A program made the position numbers and the translations under genes. Below, piece after piece: positions 38,541-47,492 of a DNA stretch of 64,000 bases (its first letter is position 1; each line of letters opens with the position of its first letter). Source of the DNA: Gammaproteobacteria bacterium (lineage in GTDB: Bacteria; Pseudomonadota; Gammaproteobacteria; JACKNK01); assembly GCA_024234895.1 (NCBI GenBank), contig JACKNJ010000003.1, positions 1 through 64,000 on the forward strand. Direction: 5' to 3'. Below the pieces are notes generated by a model, which ran no database searches, was not told the DNA's origin, and worked only from the letters and a program-made list of their open reading frames with translations.

Positions 38541-39098
38541 ATGGACCCGCAGCTCAAGCAACGATTGGTCGGCGCGGCGGTACTGCTCGCCCTGGCCGTG
38601 ATCTTCCTGCCGCTGATCCTGAGCGGCCCGCCGCCGGGCGAGACGCAGGTGGTGCGCAAGGAAATCCCACCCGCGCCCGAGCAGCAATTCGCCTCGCGCG
38701 TGATGCCGCTGACGCCGCCGAAACTGAATCCACCGGTGACCACGGTCGTGGCCGTCGATGACGAGGCCCGGATCGTCGAGCCGCCGCCGATCACCAGGGC
38801 CGAGCCGGAGCCCGATGAAGCCGAACCCAAGACGGATGCATCCATCCGCGCCGGTTTGCGTGCCTGGGCCGTGCAGGTCGCCAGCTTCAGCAGCGAGGAA
38901 AGCGCGCTCGGCGTGAGCCAGGACCTGCGCAAGCTCGGCTATTCGGCGTTCACGCAGGATCAGGTCAACAGCAAGGGCCAGAAGATCTGGTTCGTGCGCG
39001 TCGGCCCGGAACTGGACCGCGACGCGGCCGACAAGCTCAAGGCCAGGCTGCGCGGCGTCCGGAACTACAAGGACGCCTATGTCGTCCGCTATCCGTAG
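38541..39098 (+). CDS. dedD: SPOR-domain cell-division protein (DedD-like)
   Basis: The product has 185 residues. A short cytoplasmic start and one transmembrane helix (about 9-28) are followed by a Pro-rich periplasmic linker and a C-terminal SPOR domain (about 108-185, WAVQVASFSSEESA). SPOR domains bind denuded peptidoglycan at the septum. Position between folC and cvpA matches dedD in E. coli. Confidence 0.93.
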   Translation: MDPQLKQRLVGAAVLLALAVIFLPLILSGPPPGETQVVRKEIPPAPEQQFASRVMPLTPPKLNPPVTTVVAVDDEARIVEPPPITRAEPEPDEAEPKTDASIRAGLRAWAVQVASFSSEESALGVSQDLRKLGYSAFTQDQVNSKGQKIWFVRVGPELDRDAADKLKARLRGVRNYKDAYVVRYP

Positions 39099-39104
39099 CG
39101 TGCG

Positions 39105-39605
39105 GTGAACGACCTCGCCTGGGTCGACATCGCCATCGTCGCGGTGGTGGTGATCTCCGGCCTGATCGGCTTCACGCGCGGCTTCGTGCGCGAGGCGATG
39201 TCGCTGGGCAGCTGGGTGTTCGCCTCCGTGGTCGCCGTCACCTTCTCGCACCGTCTGGCCGGCTATTTCGAGACATGGCTGGCGGCGCCGTCGGCGCGTA
39301 TAGCGCTGGGCTTCGCGATCCTGTTCGCGATCACGCTGTTCCTCGGCGGCATTCTCACCAACCTCGTCTGCCGCCTGATCCAGATCGCCGGTCTGAGCGG
39401 GACGGATCGGGGGCTTGGCGGCGTTTTCGGCCTCGCGCGCGGGGTGCTGATCGTGGTCGTGCTGGTCACGCTCGCCGGGCTGACGCCGATGCCGCAGGAT
39501 CCCTGGTGGCAGGCTTCCGCGCTGATCCCTCATGTGCAGCCGCTGGCGACCTGGATCGCGGGGCTTTTACCTGAATCGGTCGCCGGCTATTTCGTTTATT
39601 CTTGA
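39105..39605 (+). CDS. cvpA: CvpA family inner-membrane protein
   Basis: The product has 166 residues from GTG, six bases after dedD. It has four transmembrane helices and the family pattern DIAIVAVVVISGLIGFTRGF at its start and RGLGGVFGLARGVL-like sequence centrally (DRGLGGVFGLARGVL). CvpA is needed for colicin V export and envelope functions in enterics. Conserved position before purF. Confidence 0.93.
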   Translation: MNDLAWVDIAIVAVVVISGLIGFTRGFVREAMSLGSWVFASVVAVTFSHRLAGYFETWLAAPSARIALGFAILFAITLFLGGILTNLVCRLIQIAGLSGTDRGLGGVFGLARGVLIVVVLVTLAGLTPMPQDPWWQASALIPHVQPLATWIAGLLPESVAGYFVYS

Positions 39606-39650
39606 CGGCCTTCGCCGTTGCCCGGCCCGACATGGGCGTGGAGTCTCAGC

Positions 39651-41159
39651 ATGTGTGGAATCGTCGGCATCGTGGCCCGCAATGCGGTCAACCAGTCCAT
39701 TTATGACGCCCTGACGGTGCTCCAGCACCGCGGCCAGGACGCCGCCGGCATCGTCACCTGCGACGGCGACCGGCTGTCTCTGCGGAAGGACAACGGCCTG
39801 GTCAAGGACGTGTTCCGCACCCGCCACATGCGCGACCTGACCGGCAACATGGGCCTGGGCCATGTGCGCTACCCCACCGCCGGCAGCTCCAATTCCGAGG
39901 AGGCGCAACCCTTCTATGTGAATTCCCCCTACGGCATCACGCTGGCGCACAACGGCAACCTGACCAACGCCGAGGCGCTCAAGTCCGAGCTGTATCAGAG
40001 CGGCCTGCGCCACATGAATACCGATTCCGATTCCGAGGTGCTGCTGAACATCCTCGCCGACGAACTGCTGCGGCTTGGCAAGCAGCGCGTCGATCACGAC
40101 GACCTGTTCGACGCGGTCGCCCGCCTGCATCGCCGCTGCCGAGGGGCTTACGCCGTGGTCGCGATGATCACCGGTTTCGGCATCCTCGCCTTCCGCGATC
40201 CGCACGGTATCCGTCCGATCGTGTTCGGCGTGCGCGAGGACGAGGCCGGCCCGGAGGCGATGGTCGCGTCGGAGAGCGTCGCGTTGTCCGCGCTGGGTTT
40301 CGATCTGGTCCGCGACCTCGAGCCCGGCGAGGCGCTGGTCATCGACAAGGAAGGCCGCCTCTTCACGCGCCAGTGCGCGGTCAAGCCGGCACTGAATCCC
40401 TGCATCTTCGAACACGTCTATTTCGCGCGTCCCGATTCCCTGATCGACGGCATTTCGGTCTATCACGCGCGCCTGGCGATGGGCGAGAAACTGGCTGCCA
40501 AGATCATGCGCCTGCGCCCGCAGCACGACATCGACGTGGTCATCCCGGTGCCCGATTCCAGCCGCTACGCCGCGCTCGCGCTGGCGCAGGAACTCGGCGT
40601 GCCGTACCGCGAGGGGCTGATCAAGAACCGTTACATCGGGCGCACCTTCATCATGCCGGACCAGCCCAAGCGCAAGAAATCGGTGCGCCAGAAGCTGAAT
40701 CCGATCGAGATGGAATTTCGCGGCAAGAACGTGCTGCTGGTCGACGATTCGGTGGTGCGCGGCACGACTTCCGAACAGATCATCCAGATGGCCCGCGACG
40801 CCGGCGCCGCCAAGGTCTATTTCGCCTCCGCCGCGCCGCCGGTGCGCTTCCCCAACGTGTACGGCATCGACATGGCCACGCGCGGCGAACTGGTCGCGCA
40901 CGGGCGTGACGAGGACGAGGTCGGCGCCGCGATCGGCGCGGACTGGATGGTGTTTCAGGACCTCAGCGATCTGATCGACGCGGTCGGTGAACATCGCGCA
41001 GAGATCGAGCGTTTCGACGACTCCTGTTTCAGCGGCATGTACGTGACCGAGGACGTCGACGAGGCGTATTTCCAGCACATCGAGGAGCTGCGCTCGGAAG
41101 TCGCCAAGTCGGAGCGCCGCGCCCGCAAGGGTGAGGTGATGTTCCTCAATAATCGCTGA
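39651..41159 (+). CDS. purF: Amidophosphoribosyltransferase
   Basis: The product has 502 residues. It makes phosphoribosylamine, the first step of purine synthesis. Cys2 directly after the initiator Met (MCGIVGI) is the glutaminase nucleophile, so no propeptide is present. The PRPP-binding motif is VLLVDDSVVRGTTSEQI near residue 363. The ATG at 39651 is fixed by Cys2. It ends the conserved biosynthetic run. Confidence 0.98.
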   Translation: MCGIVGIVARNAVNQSIYDALTVLQHRGQDAAGIVTCDGDRLSLRKDNGLVKDVFRTRHMRDLTGNMGLGHVRYPTAGSSNSEEAQPFYVNSPYGITLAHNGNLTNAEALKSELYQSGLRHMNTDSDSEVLLNILADELLRLGKQRVDHDDLFDAVARLHRRCRGAYAVVAMITGFGILAFRDPHGIRPIVFGVREDEAGPEAMVASESVALSALGFDLVRDLEPGEALVIDKEGRLFTRQCAVKPALNPCIFEHVYFARPDSLIDGISVYHARLAMGEKLAAKIMRLRPQHDIDVVIPVPDSSRYAALALAQELGVPYREGLIKNRYIGRTFIMPDQPKRKKSVRQKLNPIEMEFRGKNVLLVDDSVVRGTTSEQIIQMARDAGAAKVYFASAAPPVRFPNVYGIDMATRGELVAHGRDEDEVGAAIGADWMVFQDLSDLIDAVGEHRAEIERFDDSCFSGMYVTEDVDEAYFQHIEELRSEVAKSERRARKGEVMFLNNR

Positions 41160-41200
41160 GTCCGCGTTGCGGGCTCAGCTCGAATTTTGGGTTTTGAATT

Positions 41201-42340
41201 TTGAGTTTTGAGTTGGCATGGCGTCCGCTGCGCGGACTGGTGGTTGGCTGGGCGGCGCTGTTCGCGGTTGGGGTCGTGCAGGCGCATGGGGTGCATGAGA
41301 CCGGGGCGGCGGAAGCATCCGCGCGGCGACCGTCGGACCTCTGGGAATGGTTGTTCGGCCAGGCCGAAGCGGCGGCGCATGTGCGTATCGACCAGGCGGC
41401 CGGGTATCGCTACATCGAGAGCGACGGGTTGCCGGATCACCGCACCGGCAGTTTCCCGAACCGCAACAATCCGCACCGCATCCAGGGCAAGTCACATACT
41501 TATCGGGTGCCGCTGACACCGCGCCGCGCCGGGAGTGCAACCGGCATCGGCCACAATGCCTTCGGGGTCGCCATCAACGGCGTGCCGTTCGATCCGGCCA
41601 CCGCCGAGTTCTGGAACCGTGACCGGAGCTGGAATTACGAGGCGATCGGCGGGCCGCGCGACCTCGGCCTCGATGCCAGCAACGCGCACGTCCAGCCCGA
41701 CGGCAGCTATCACTATCACGGCATTCCGCTGGGCATCCTCGAACAGGGCGACCCGCGCCGCGCGCCGATGCAGATCGGCTGGGCCGCCGACGGTTTCCCG
41801 ATCTACGCGCCCTGGGGATATCGCGACGCGGGCAATGCCGGCAGCGGCATGGTCGAACTGCGCTCTTCGTACCGGCTGAAATCCGGTTCACGCAGCAGCG
41901 GGCCGGGTGGCCGCCACGATGGCAACTTCGCCAGCGATTTCGAATTCGATCCGGTCGGCGGCGACCTGGATCGCTGCAACGGCCGCGAGGGTGTGACGCC
42001 CGAGTTCCCGGAAGGCACTTATTACTACGTGCTCACCGATGCGTTTCCGTTCATTCCGCGTTGCTGGGTCGGTCAGCCCGACCGGTCGTTCATGAAGCGC
42101 GGTGGGCAGGCAGGCGGCCCCGGCGCGGAACCTCGCGGTGAATCCGGGCGCGGACCGGCTGGCGGCCCCGGTGGTGGGCGTCGCGGGCCGCCTCAGGAAG
42201 CGATCGATGCCTGCCAGGGCAGATCCTCGGGAGCGTCATGCGTCATCAACACGCCGCACGGTGAGCTGGATGGAAGTTGCCGCAAGGTACGCAGCGGCGA
42301 GATGGCTTGTGTACCGGCAGGGGGTCCGCCACCGCGCTGA
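41201..42340 (+). CDS. Secreted YHYH-domain protein
   Basis: The product has up to 379 residues and a signal peptide ending VVQAHG. The start is uncertain: TTG codons at 41201 and 41213 are possible and neither has a clear ribosome site. The YHYH signature appears as QPDGSYHYHGIPLGI, with nearby IGWAADGFPIYAPWGY and EGTYYYVLTDAFPFIPRCW. A Gly/Pro/Arg-rich linker leads to a small Cys-rich C-terminal module (CQGRSSGASC...GSCR...MACVP). YHYH proteins are exported and of unknown function, sometimes linked to metal handling. The gene lies alone between purF and mobB. Confidence 0.85.
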   Translation: MSFELAWRPLRGLVVGWAALFAVGVVQAHGVHETGAAEASARRPSDLWEWLFGQAEAAAHVRIDQAAGYRYIESDGLPDHRTGSFPNRNNPHRIQGKSHTYRVPLTPRRAGSATGIGHNAFGVAINGVPFDPATAEFWNRDRSWNYEAIGGPRDLGLDASNAHVQPDGSYHYHGIPLGILEQGDPRRAPMQIGWAADGFPIYAPWGYRDAGNAGSGMVELRSSYRLKSGSRSSGPGGRHDGNFASDFEFDPVGGDLDRCNGREGVTPEFPEGTYYYVLTDAFPFIPRCWVGQPDRSFMKRGGQAGGPGAEPRGESGRGPAGGPGGGRRGPPQEAIDACQGRSSGASCVINTPHGELDGSCRKVRSGEMACVPAGGPPPR

Positions 42341-42394
42341 TCAGGGTGCAGTGGCCTTGCGGGGGCGACCGGCAGCCGAATCAAGCCCAACGGC

Positions 42395-42418
42395 GATCGC
42401 GGCTGAAGCCGTTCCTAC
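42395..42418. repeat. Single-arm REP overlapping the mobB stop
   Basis: GATCGCGGCTGAAGCC plus GTTCCTAC matches one arm of the GTAGGAGCGGCTT family. Read on the minus strand, TAG at 42415-42417 is the mobB stop codon. No pairing second arm was found nearby. Confidence 0.75.
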
Positions 42419-42939
42419 CGCCGGTTCGCGGTCGCGATGATCCAGGCCGCGATCGCGTCCGGGTCGTTCAGGTCCATCTGGGTGATGTCGACAGCCAGTG
42501 GCTGCGGCGCGTCGTGCGCGATGGCGATGATGTATGGGTCGTGTGCGCACAGCAGCGGTTTGCCGCGCGACGGGCGGTGCAGTTCCAGCTTGGGGAAGGC
42601 TTCGGTCCGATAGCCTTCGACCAGCACCAGATCGAGGTCGTCGGGATTCAGATGTGACAGGGCCTCGCGCAGATCGGGTTCGTCATCCCGAGCCGGCGTC
42701 TCCACGATCAGCGCCTTGCGGAAGCGGGACGCCAGCAAGACCTGCGATGCGCCGGCCTTGCGCAGGCGGTCGCTGTCCTTGCCCGGTTTGTCGATCTCGA
42801 AGTCGTGGTGGGAATGCTTGACCAGCGCGACGCGCAGACCGATGGCGCGCAGGCGGGGGATGAGTTGCTCCAGCAAGGTGGTCTTGCCGGTGCCGCTGGC
42901 CGCCGCGATACCGAGCAACGGAACGGGAAACGCGATCAC
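42415..42939 (-). CDS. mobB: Molybdopterin-guanine dinucleotide biosynthesis adaptor MobB
   Basis: The product has 174 residues with a P-loop GIAAASGTGKTTLLEQL near its start. MobB binds GTP and assists MobA in attaching nucleotides to molybdenum cofactor. VEGYRTEAFPKLELHR is a typical family segment. The GTG at 42937-42939 overlaps the mobA stop by four bases. The stop codon lies in a REP arm. Confidence 0.93.
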   Translation of the reverse strand: MIAFPVPLLGIAAASGTGKTTLLEQLIPRLRAIGLRVALVKHSHHDFEIDKPGKDSDRLRKAGASQVLLASRFRKALIVETPARDDEPDLREALSHLNPDDLDLVLVEGYRTEAFPKLELHRPSRGKPLLCAHDPYIIAIAHDAPQPLAVDITQMDLNDPDAIAAWIIATANRR

Positions 42940-43505
42940 GACAGATCCTCGGGGTGATTGAAGTTGGCGAAGGCTTCCGGGATGTCGCGGCAATCGGCGA
43001 ACACGGCGCCCTGCGATTCCAGCCAGCGGATCACGGCGCGACCGTCCGCCGCGAGGAATTCCCGCAGCGGCGCCCTCAGGTCGCGATGCAGCAGCGCGAA
43101 CACCGGCTGCGGATGGCCATCGTCGGCGACGCTCGCGCGGGAGGTCGGGCTCAAGGCGGCGGCGAGACGCGCTGCCAGGTCCACAGGCACGTTCGGTGCG
43201 TCGCAGGGCACGCACAGCAGCCACCCGGTCGACATGTGTTCCAGTCCGGCGAGGATGCCGGCCAGCGGCCCGCGATGGTCCGGCCAGGGGTCGCGGAGCA
43301 CCGGGTAGCCGTACGCCTGATATCGCTCGACGTTGCGGTTGGCGTTGATCAACACGCCGCCGACCTGCGGCGTGAGCCGGTCGAGCAGGTGTTCGACCAT
43401 AGGCCGTCCCCGCCAGGCCATCAGCCCTTTGTCGACGCCGCCCATGCGGGTGCCACGACCGCCGGTAAGCACCAATCCGGTGATGTCGCTTTTTGCGAGG
43501 TTCAT
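42936..43505 (-). CDS. mobA: Molybdenum cofactor guanylyltransferase
   Basis: The product has 189 residues. It attaches GMP to molybdopterin for enzymes of the DMSO reductase family. The nucleotide-binding signature is LTGGRGTRMGGVDKGLM, with ANRNVERY and PCDAPNVP further along. It leads a two-gene operon with mobB. The presence of mobAB implies that the cell makes bis-MGD enzymes, none of which are in this window. Confidence 0.95.
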   Translation of the reverse strand: MNLAKSDITGLVLTGGRGTRMGGVDKGLMAWRGRPMVEHLLDRLTPQVGGVLINANRNVERYQAYGYPVLRDPWPDHRGPLAGILAGLEHMSTGWLLCVPCDAPNVPVDLAARLAAALSPTSRASVADDGHPQPVFALLHRDLRAPLREFLAADGRAVIRWLESQGAVFADCRDIPEAFANFNHPEDLS

Positions 43506-43512
43506 AGAAAAA

Positions 43513-43589
43513 CCGTAGGAGCGGCTTTAGCCGCGATCGGCGGTTGGTGGCGAATCAAACGCCGATCGCGGCTAAAGCCGCTCCTACGG
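43513..43589. repeat. REP palindrome between mobA and an SDR gene
   Basis: Two perfect 29-base arms (43513-43541, 43561-43589) start CCGTAGGAGCGGCTTTAGCC. The spacer is 19 bases. It fills almost the whole gap between the SDR stop (43591) and the mobA start (43505). Confidence 0.95.
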
Positions 43590-43590
43590 G

Positions 43591-44445
43591 TCATTTGTTT
43601 TCGCCTCGGGAAATCTTCAACAGGAAGCGATCCAGCGCGCGCGTGGTCAGCACCCGTTTGAGCACCACGAACATCCAGGTCGGCCACGTCACCGGATAAC
43701 GGGCCTTCGGGCGTGGCGACTCCAGCGCGTGGATGACCTTCGCCAGCACCGCTTCCGGCGGCAGCGTGCCGGGCGCGGCGGGGCCCTTCTTGTTGAGGCG
43801 GGTGAGCATGCCTTCGTAGGTCTTGCGGAACGGGCTGTTCTCCACGTCGATGTTCGCGTGGAACTTGGCCATCGCGTTGGCGCGGAAGCGCGAGATGATC
43901 GGCCCCGGTTCGATCAGCGCGACATGGATGCCGGTGCCGTGCAGTTCAACGCGCAAGGTGTCGGAGAGACCTTCGAGCGCGTACTTGCTGCTGTTGTAGG
44001 CGCCGCGCAGCGGCAGGCCGATGAAGCCGAGTACGGATGAATCCTGAACGATGCGGCCCTCGCCGGCGGCGCGCATCGCCGGCAGCACCGCGCAGGTCAG
44101 TTCATGCCAGCCGAAGACGTTGGTCTCGAACTGTTCGCGCAGCACGTCGCGGGTCAGGTCCTCGACCGCGCCCGGCTGGCCGTAGGCGCCGTTGTTGAAC
44201 AGGCCGTAGAGCCGTCCGCCGGTGCGCTCCAGCACGGTGGCGACGGCGGCGCGGATGGAAGCGGAATCGCGCACGTCGAGTTGCAGGGCGTCGTCGAAGC
44301 CGTCGGCGCGCAGCTTGTCGACATCCCCGGCCTTGCGCGCGGTGGCGAACACACGATAGCCGCGCGCCTTCAGGCCGTCGGCGACACAACGCCCGATGCC
44401 GCTGGAGCAACCGGTGATCAGTACACTTCGGGGGGCTGTCTTCAT
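43591..44445 (-). CDS. Short-chain dehydrogenase/reductase
   Basis: The product has 284 residues of the classical SDR type. The cofactor site is TGCSSGIGRCVADGL near residue 12, NNGAYG is the NNAG equivalent, and the catalytic Tyr/Lys pair lies in YNSSKYALEGL. The C-terminus has a hydrophobic stretch (TWPTWMFVVLKRVL), suggesting membrane contact. The substrate is unknown. It is divergent from arfB. Confidence 0.92.
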   Translation of the reverse strand: MKTAPRSVLITGCSSGIGRCVADGLKARGYRVFATARKAGDVDKLRADGFDDALQLDVRDSASIRAAVATVLERTGGRLYGLFNNGAYGQPGAVEDLTRDVLREQFETNVFGWHELTCAVLPAMRAAGEGRIVQDSSVLGFIGLPLRGAYNSSKYALEGLSDTLRVELHGTGIHVALIEPGPIISRFRANAMAKFHANIDVENSPFRKTYEGMLTRLNKKGPAAPGTLPPEAVLAKVIHALESPRPKARYPVTWPTWMFVVLKRVLTTRALDRFLLKISRGENK

Positions 44446-44471
44446 GCCGCGAACCTTATCCGAACCAAGCC

Positions 44472-44888
44472 ATGCTGTTCATCACCCCATCATTGGCCAT
44501 TGCCGAATCCGAGATCGAGCTGTCGGCGATCCGTTCCCAGGGCGCGGGCGGACAGAACGTGAACAAGGTCGCGAGCGCGATTCACCTGCGTTTCGACATC
44601 CACCGTTCCTCGTTGCCAGCCATCTACAAGCACCGCCTGCTCGCTTTGAACGATCAGCGCATCACCCAGGACGGGGTGGTCGTGATCAAGGCACAGGAGG
44701 CGCGCAGCCAGGAAGACAACCGCCGCATTGCCCTGGAAAGACTGGCGGAATTGATCCGCGGCGTGACCGTGACCCGCAAGAAGCGGGTGCCGACCAAGCC
44801 GACCCGCGCGTCAAAGGAGCGGCGGCTGGAGGCAAAAGGCAAGCGGGCGCAACGCAAGGCCATGCGCAAGTCGCCGTCGGACCAGTAG
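44472..44888 (+). CDS. arfB: Alternative ribosome-rescue peptidyl-tRNA hydrolase
   Basis: The product has 138 residues. It resembles the catalytic domain of release factors, with the GGQ loop in RSQGAGGQNVNKV, and has the basic C-terminal tail (KKRVPTKPTRASKERR and later Lys/Arg) that enters the empty mRNA channel. This matches ArfB/YaeJ, which frees stalled ribosomes. The stop TAG (44886-44888) lies inside a REP palindrome. Confidence 0.95.
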   Translation: MLFITPSLAIAESEIELSAIRSQGAGGQNVNKVASAIHLRFDIHRSSLPAIYKHRLLALNDQRITQDGVVVIKAQEARSQEDNRRIALERLAELIRGVTVTRKKRVPTKPTRASKERRLEAKGKRAQRKAMRKSPSDQ

Positions 44889-44948
44889 GAGCGGCTTCAG
44901 CCGCGAACGGCCCCGACCGGCCCCGATCGCGGTTCAAGCCGCGCCTGC
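44885..44948. repeat. REP palindrome at the arfB stop
   Basis: Left arm 44885-44906 (GTAGGAGCGGCTTCAGCC...) and right arm 44927-44948 pair with a few mismatches. The first four bases GTAG include the arfB stop codon TAG. Confidence 0.85.
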
Positions 44949-45013
44949 TTCGTGATCTTGGGGTGTGGGCTTGGTGTTTATGCCCGTATAAATTTTTTAA
45001 AACCGATGCGCGC

Positions 45014-45040
45014 CTTGACTCTCCAACCCCTGCCCATATG
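45014..45040 (+). promoter_or_regulatory. Sigma-32-like heat-shock promoter of groES-groEL
   Basis: CTTGACT (45014-45020), a 12-base spacer and CCCATATG (45033-45040) resemble the sigma-32 consensus CTTGAAA-N13/14-CCCCATnT. It lies directly before the CIRCE operator and about 110 bases before groES. Confidence 0.6.
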
Positions 45041-45044
45041 ATGC

Positions 45045-45071
45045 CTGGCACTCACCGACAGGGAGTGCTAA
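45045..45071. promoter_or_regulatory. CIRCE operator (HrcA binding site)
   Basis: CTGGCACTC-N9-GAGTGCTAA matches the CIRCE consensus TTAGCACTC-N9-GAGTGCTAA; the right half is perfect and the left half differs at two bases. It lies just after the -10 region, where bound HrcA would block transcription or elongation. hrcA itself is not in the window. Confidence 0.9.
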
Positions 45072-45152
45072 CAGTCCGTGCCGAAACCGGCCGGGCGTTG
45101 GCTAAACACATATCAGACACCCACTGAACGACTGAGTCAGGAGAGTCATTCA

Positions 45153-45440
45153 ATGAATATCCGTCCCTTGCACGATCGCGTCATCATCAAGCGCATGGCC
45201 GAAGAGCGCACCACCGCCAGCGGCATCGTGATCCCGGACAGCGCCACCGAGAAGCCGGCCCAGGGCGAAGTCATCGCCGTCGGTAACGGCAAGATCAACA
45301 ACGACGGCAGCGTTCGCGCGCTGGACGTCAAGGTCGGCGACCGCGTGCTGTTCGGCAAGTACTCCGGCAACGAAGTCAAAGTCGACGGCGAAGACCTGCT
45401 GGTCATGCGCGAAGAAGACATCATGGCCGTCGTCGAATAA
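45153..45440 (+). CDS. groES: Co-chaperonin GroES
   Basis: The product has 95 residues and forms the heptameric lid of GroEL. MNIRPLHDRVIIKR, the mobile loop ASGIVIPDSATEKP and GDRVLFGKYSGNEVKVDG are diagnostic. A sigma-32-like promoter and a CIRCE operator precede it. groEL follows after 54 bases. Confidence 0.98.
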   Translation: MNIRPLHDRVIIKRMAEERTTASGIVIPDSATEKPAQGEVIAVGNGKINNDGSVRALDVKVGDRVLFGKYSGNEVKVDGEDLLVMREEDIMAVVE

Positions 45441-45494
45441 GACGCGCCGCTTCCCGCAATCCCATTCGAATCCAGATTCAAGAGGTAGAGAACA

Positions 45495-47135
45495 ATGGCC
45501 GCTAAAGACGTCCGTTTTGGTGATAAGGCGCGTCAGCGCATGGTTCACGGTGCCAACATCCTGGCCAATGCCGTGAAGGTGACCCTGGGCCCGAAGGGCC
45601 GCAACGTGGTCCTCGACAAGGCATACGGCGCCCCCACCGTGACCAAGGACGGCGTGTCCGTCGCGAAGGAGATCGAACTCGAAGACAAGTTCGAGAACAT
45701 GGGCGCGCAGATGCTGAAGGAAGTCTCCTCGCAGACCTCCGACGTCGCCGGCGACGGCACCACCACCGCGACCGTGCTGGCCCAGGCCATGCTGCGCGAA
45801 GGCATGAAGGCCGTCGCCGCCGGCATGAATCCGATGGACCTGAAGCGCGGCATGGACAAGGCCGTGCAGGCCGCCGTCGAGCAGCTGCGTCTGATGTCCA
45901 AGCCCTGCACCGACACCAAGGCGATCGCCCAGGTCGGCACCATCTCCGCGAACTCCGATGACTCCATCGGCAACCGCATCGCCGAGGCGATGGACAAGGT
46001 CGGCAAGGCCGGCGTCATCACCGTCGAGGAAGGTTCTTCGCTGGAAGACGAGCTGGATGTCGTCGAAGGCATGCAGTTCGATCGTGGCTACCTGTCCCCG
46101 TACTTCGTCAACAACCAGCAGTCCATGGCCGCCGAGCTCGAAGAGCCGCTGGTGCTGATCTACGACAAGAAGATCTCCAACATCCGCGAGCTGCTGCCGG
46201 TGCTGGAAGCGACCGCCAAGTCCGGTCGTCCGCTGCTGATCATCGCCGAGGACGTCGAGGGCGAGGCCCTGGCCACCCTGGTCGTCAACGCCATGCGCGG
46301 CATCGTCAAGGTCTGCGCCGTCAAGGCGCCGGGCTTCGGCGACCGCCGCAAGGCCATGCTGCAGGACATCGCCGTTCTGACCGGCGGCGTGGTGATCTCC
46401 GAGGAAGTTGGTCTGTCCCTCGAGAAGGCCTCCCTGGACGACCTCGGCTCCGCCAAGAAGATCGTCGTCACCAAGGAAGAGACCACCCTCGTCGATGGCG
46501 CCGGTTCCGCCGACGACATCAAGGGCCGTTGCGACCAGATCGCCGCGCAGATGGCCGTCACCACCTCCGACTACGACCGTGAGAAGCTCCAGGAGCGTCT
46601 CGCCAAGCTGTCCGGCGGTGTCGCCGTCATCAAGGTCGGTGCCGCCACCGAAGTCGAGATGAAGGAAAAGAAGGCCCGCGTCGAAGACGCCCTGCACGCC
46701 ACCCGTGCGGCCGTCGAGGAAGGCGTGGTCCCGGGCGGCGGCGTCGCGCTGATCCGCGCCCTGTCCGGCATCAAGAACCTGAAGGGCGACAACCACGACC
46801 AGGACATGGGCATCAGCATCGCGCGCGCCGCGATGGCCGAGCCGCTGCGCCAGATCGTTGCCAACGCCGGTGAGGAAGCCAGCGTCGTGCTGAACAAGGT
46901 CGCCGAGGGCGAAGGCAACTTCGGCTACAACGCCGGTACCGGCGAATACGGCGACATGGTCGAGATGGGCATCCTGGACCCGACCAAGGTCACCCGTTCC
47001 GCGCTGCAGAACGCGGCCTCCGTGTCCGGTCTGATGATCACCACCGAGTGCATGGTCGCCGAACTGCCGAAGGACGAACCGGCCGCCGGTGGCGCGGGCA
47101 TGGACCCGATGGGCGGCATGGGCGGCATGATGTAA
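45495..47135 (+). CDS. groEL: Chaperonin GroEL
   Basis: The product has 546 residues, the standard length. It folds proteins in an ATP-driven double ring. The ATP-binding GPKGRNVV and DVAGDGTTTATVLAQ segments and the GGVAVIKVGAATEVEMKEKK segment are intact. It ends in the Gly/Met tail MDPMGGMGGMM. The last codons plus terminator are duplicated 788 bases downstream. Confidence 0.98.
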   Translation: MAAKDVRFGDKARQRMVHGANILANAVKVTLGPKGRNVVLDKAYGAPTVTKDGVSVAKEIELEDKFENMGAQMLKEVSSQTSDVAGDGTTTATVLAQAMLREGMKAVAAGMNPMDLKRGMDKAVQAAVEQLRLMSKPCTDTKAIAQVGTISANSDDSIGNRIAEAMDKVGKAGVITVEEGSSLEDELDVVEGMQFDRGYLSPYFVNNQQSMAAELEEPLVLIYDKKISNIRELLPVLEATAKSGRPLLIIAEDVEGEALATLVVNAMRGIVKVCAVKAPGFGDRRKAMLQDIAVLTGGVVISEEVGLSLEKASLDDLGSAKKIVVTKEETTLVDGAGSADDIKGRCDQIAAQMAVTTSDYDREKLQERLAKLSGGVAVIKVGAATEVEMKEKKARVEDALHATRAAVEEGVVPGGGVALIRALSGIKNLKGDNHDQDMGISIARAAMAEPLRQIVANAGEEASVVLNKVAEGEGNFGYNAGTGEYGDMVEMGILDPTKVTRSALQNAASVSGLMITTECMVAELPKDEPAAGGAGMDPMGGMGGMM

Positions 47136-47186
47136 GCCGTTCCAGCGCACCGCGTTGACGAAAAGGCCCCGCCCGGGCGACCGGCG
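47118..47186 (+). repeat. Direct repeat copy 1: groEL 3' end and terminator
   Basis: The last codons of groEL, its stop and the terminator left arm (ATGGGCGGCATGATGTAAGC onwards) recur at 47906-47972 with only a few substitutions and small indels. Between the copies lies a toxin-antitoxin pair. Confidence 0.9.
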
Positions 47187-47196
47187 GGGCCTTTTT
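47161..47196 (+). terminator. groESL terminator
   Basis: A 13-bp stem (AAAAGGCCCCGCC, 47161-47173, with 47183-47195) is followed by TTTTTG. It directly follows groEL by 25 bases. Confidence 0.9.
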
Positions 47197-47258
47197 GTTT
47201 CTTGACTAACCAGATCGCTTGGTTTGTCTTTCTTCTCGGCCATCCGCGGGAACTAGCC

Positions 47259-47492
47259 ATGCACACCGTCAACATCCATGAAGCCAAGACGCATCTGTCC
47301 CGTCTGATCGCCGAGATCGGGCGCGGGGAAGAGGTGGTGATCGCCAAGGGCGGCAAACCCGTTGCGCGCCTGGTGCCTTATGGGCCGACCGGGCAGGAGC
47401 GTCGGTTCGGGAAGGATGCGGGGCTGTTCGAGGTGCCTGATGATTTCGACGAGCCGTTGCCAGCGCAGGTGTTGGCCGGGTTCATGGAATGA
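47259..47492 (+). CDS. Antitoxin of the Phd/YefM family
   Basis: The product has 77 residues. MHTVNIHEAKTHLSRLI is the classic Phd/YefM DNA-binding N-terminus and GEEVVIAKGGKPVARLVP completes the fold. The last 25 residues should wrap the toxin. It overlaps the PIN toxin gene by four bases and would repress the pair. An earlier in-frame TTG would overlap the groEL terminator region and is unlikely. Confidence 0.93.
   Translation: MHTVNIHEAKTHLSRLIAEIGRGEEVVIAKGGKPVARLVPYGPTGQERRFGKDAGLFEVPDDFDEPLPAQVLAGFME

Noticed and set aside
45150..47243. A long open frame antisense to groES-groEL (697 codons)
   Set aside because: It is the shadow of two intact chaperone genes in a G+C-rich sequence. 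It has no domain, ribosome site or independent context.
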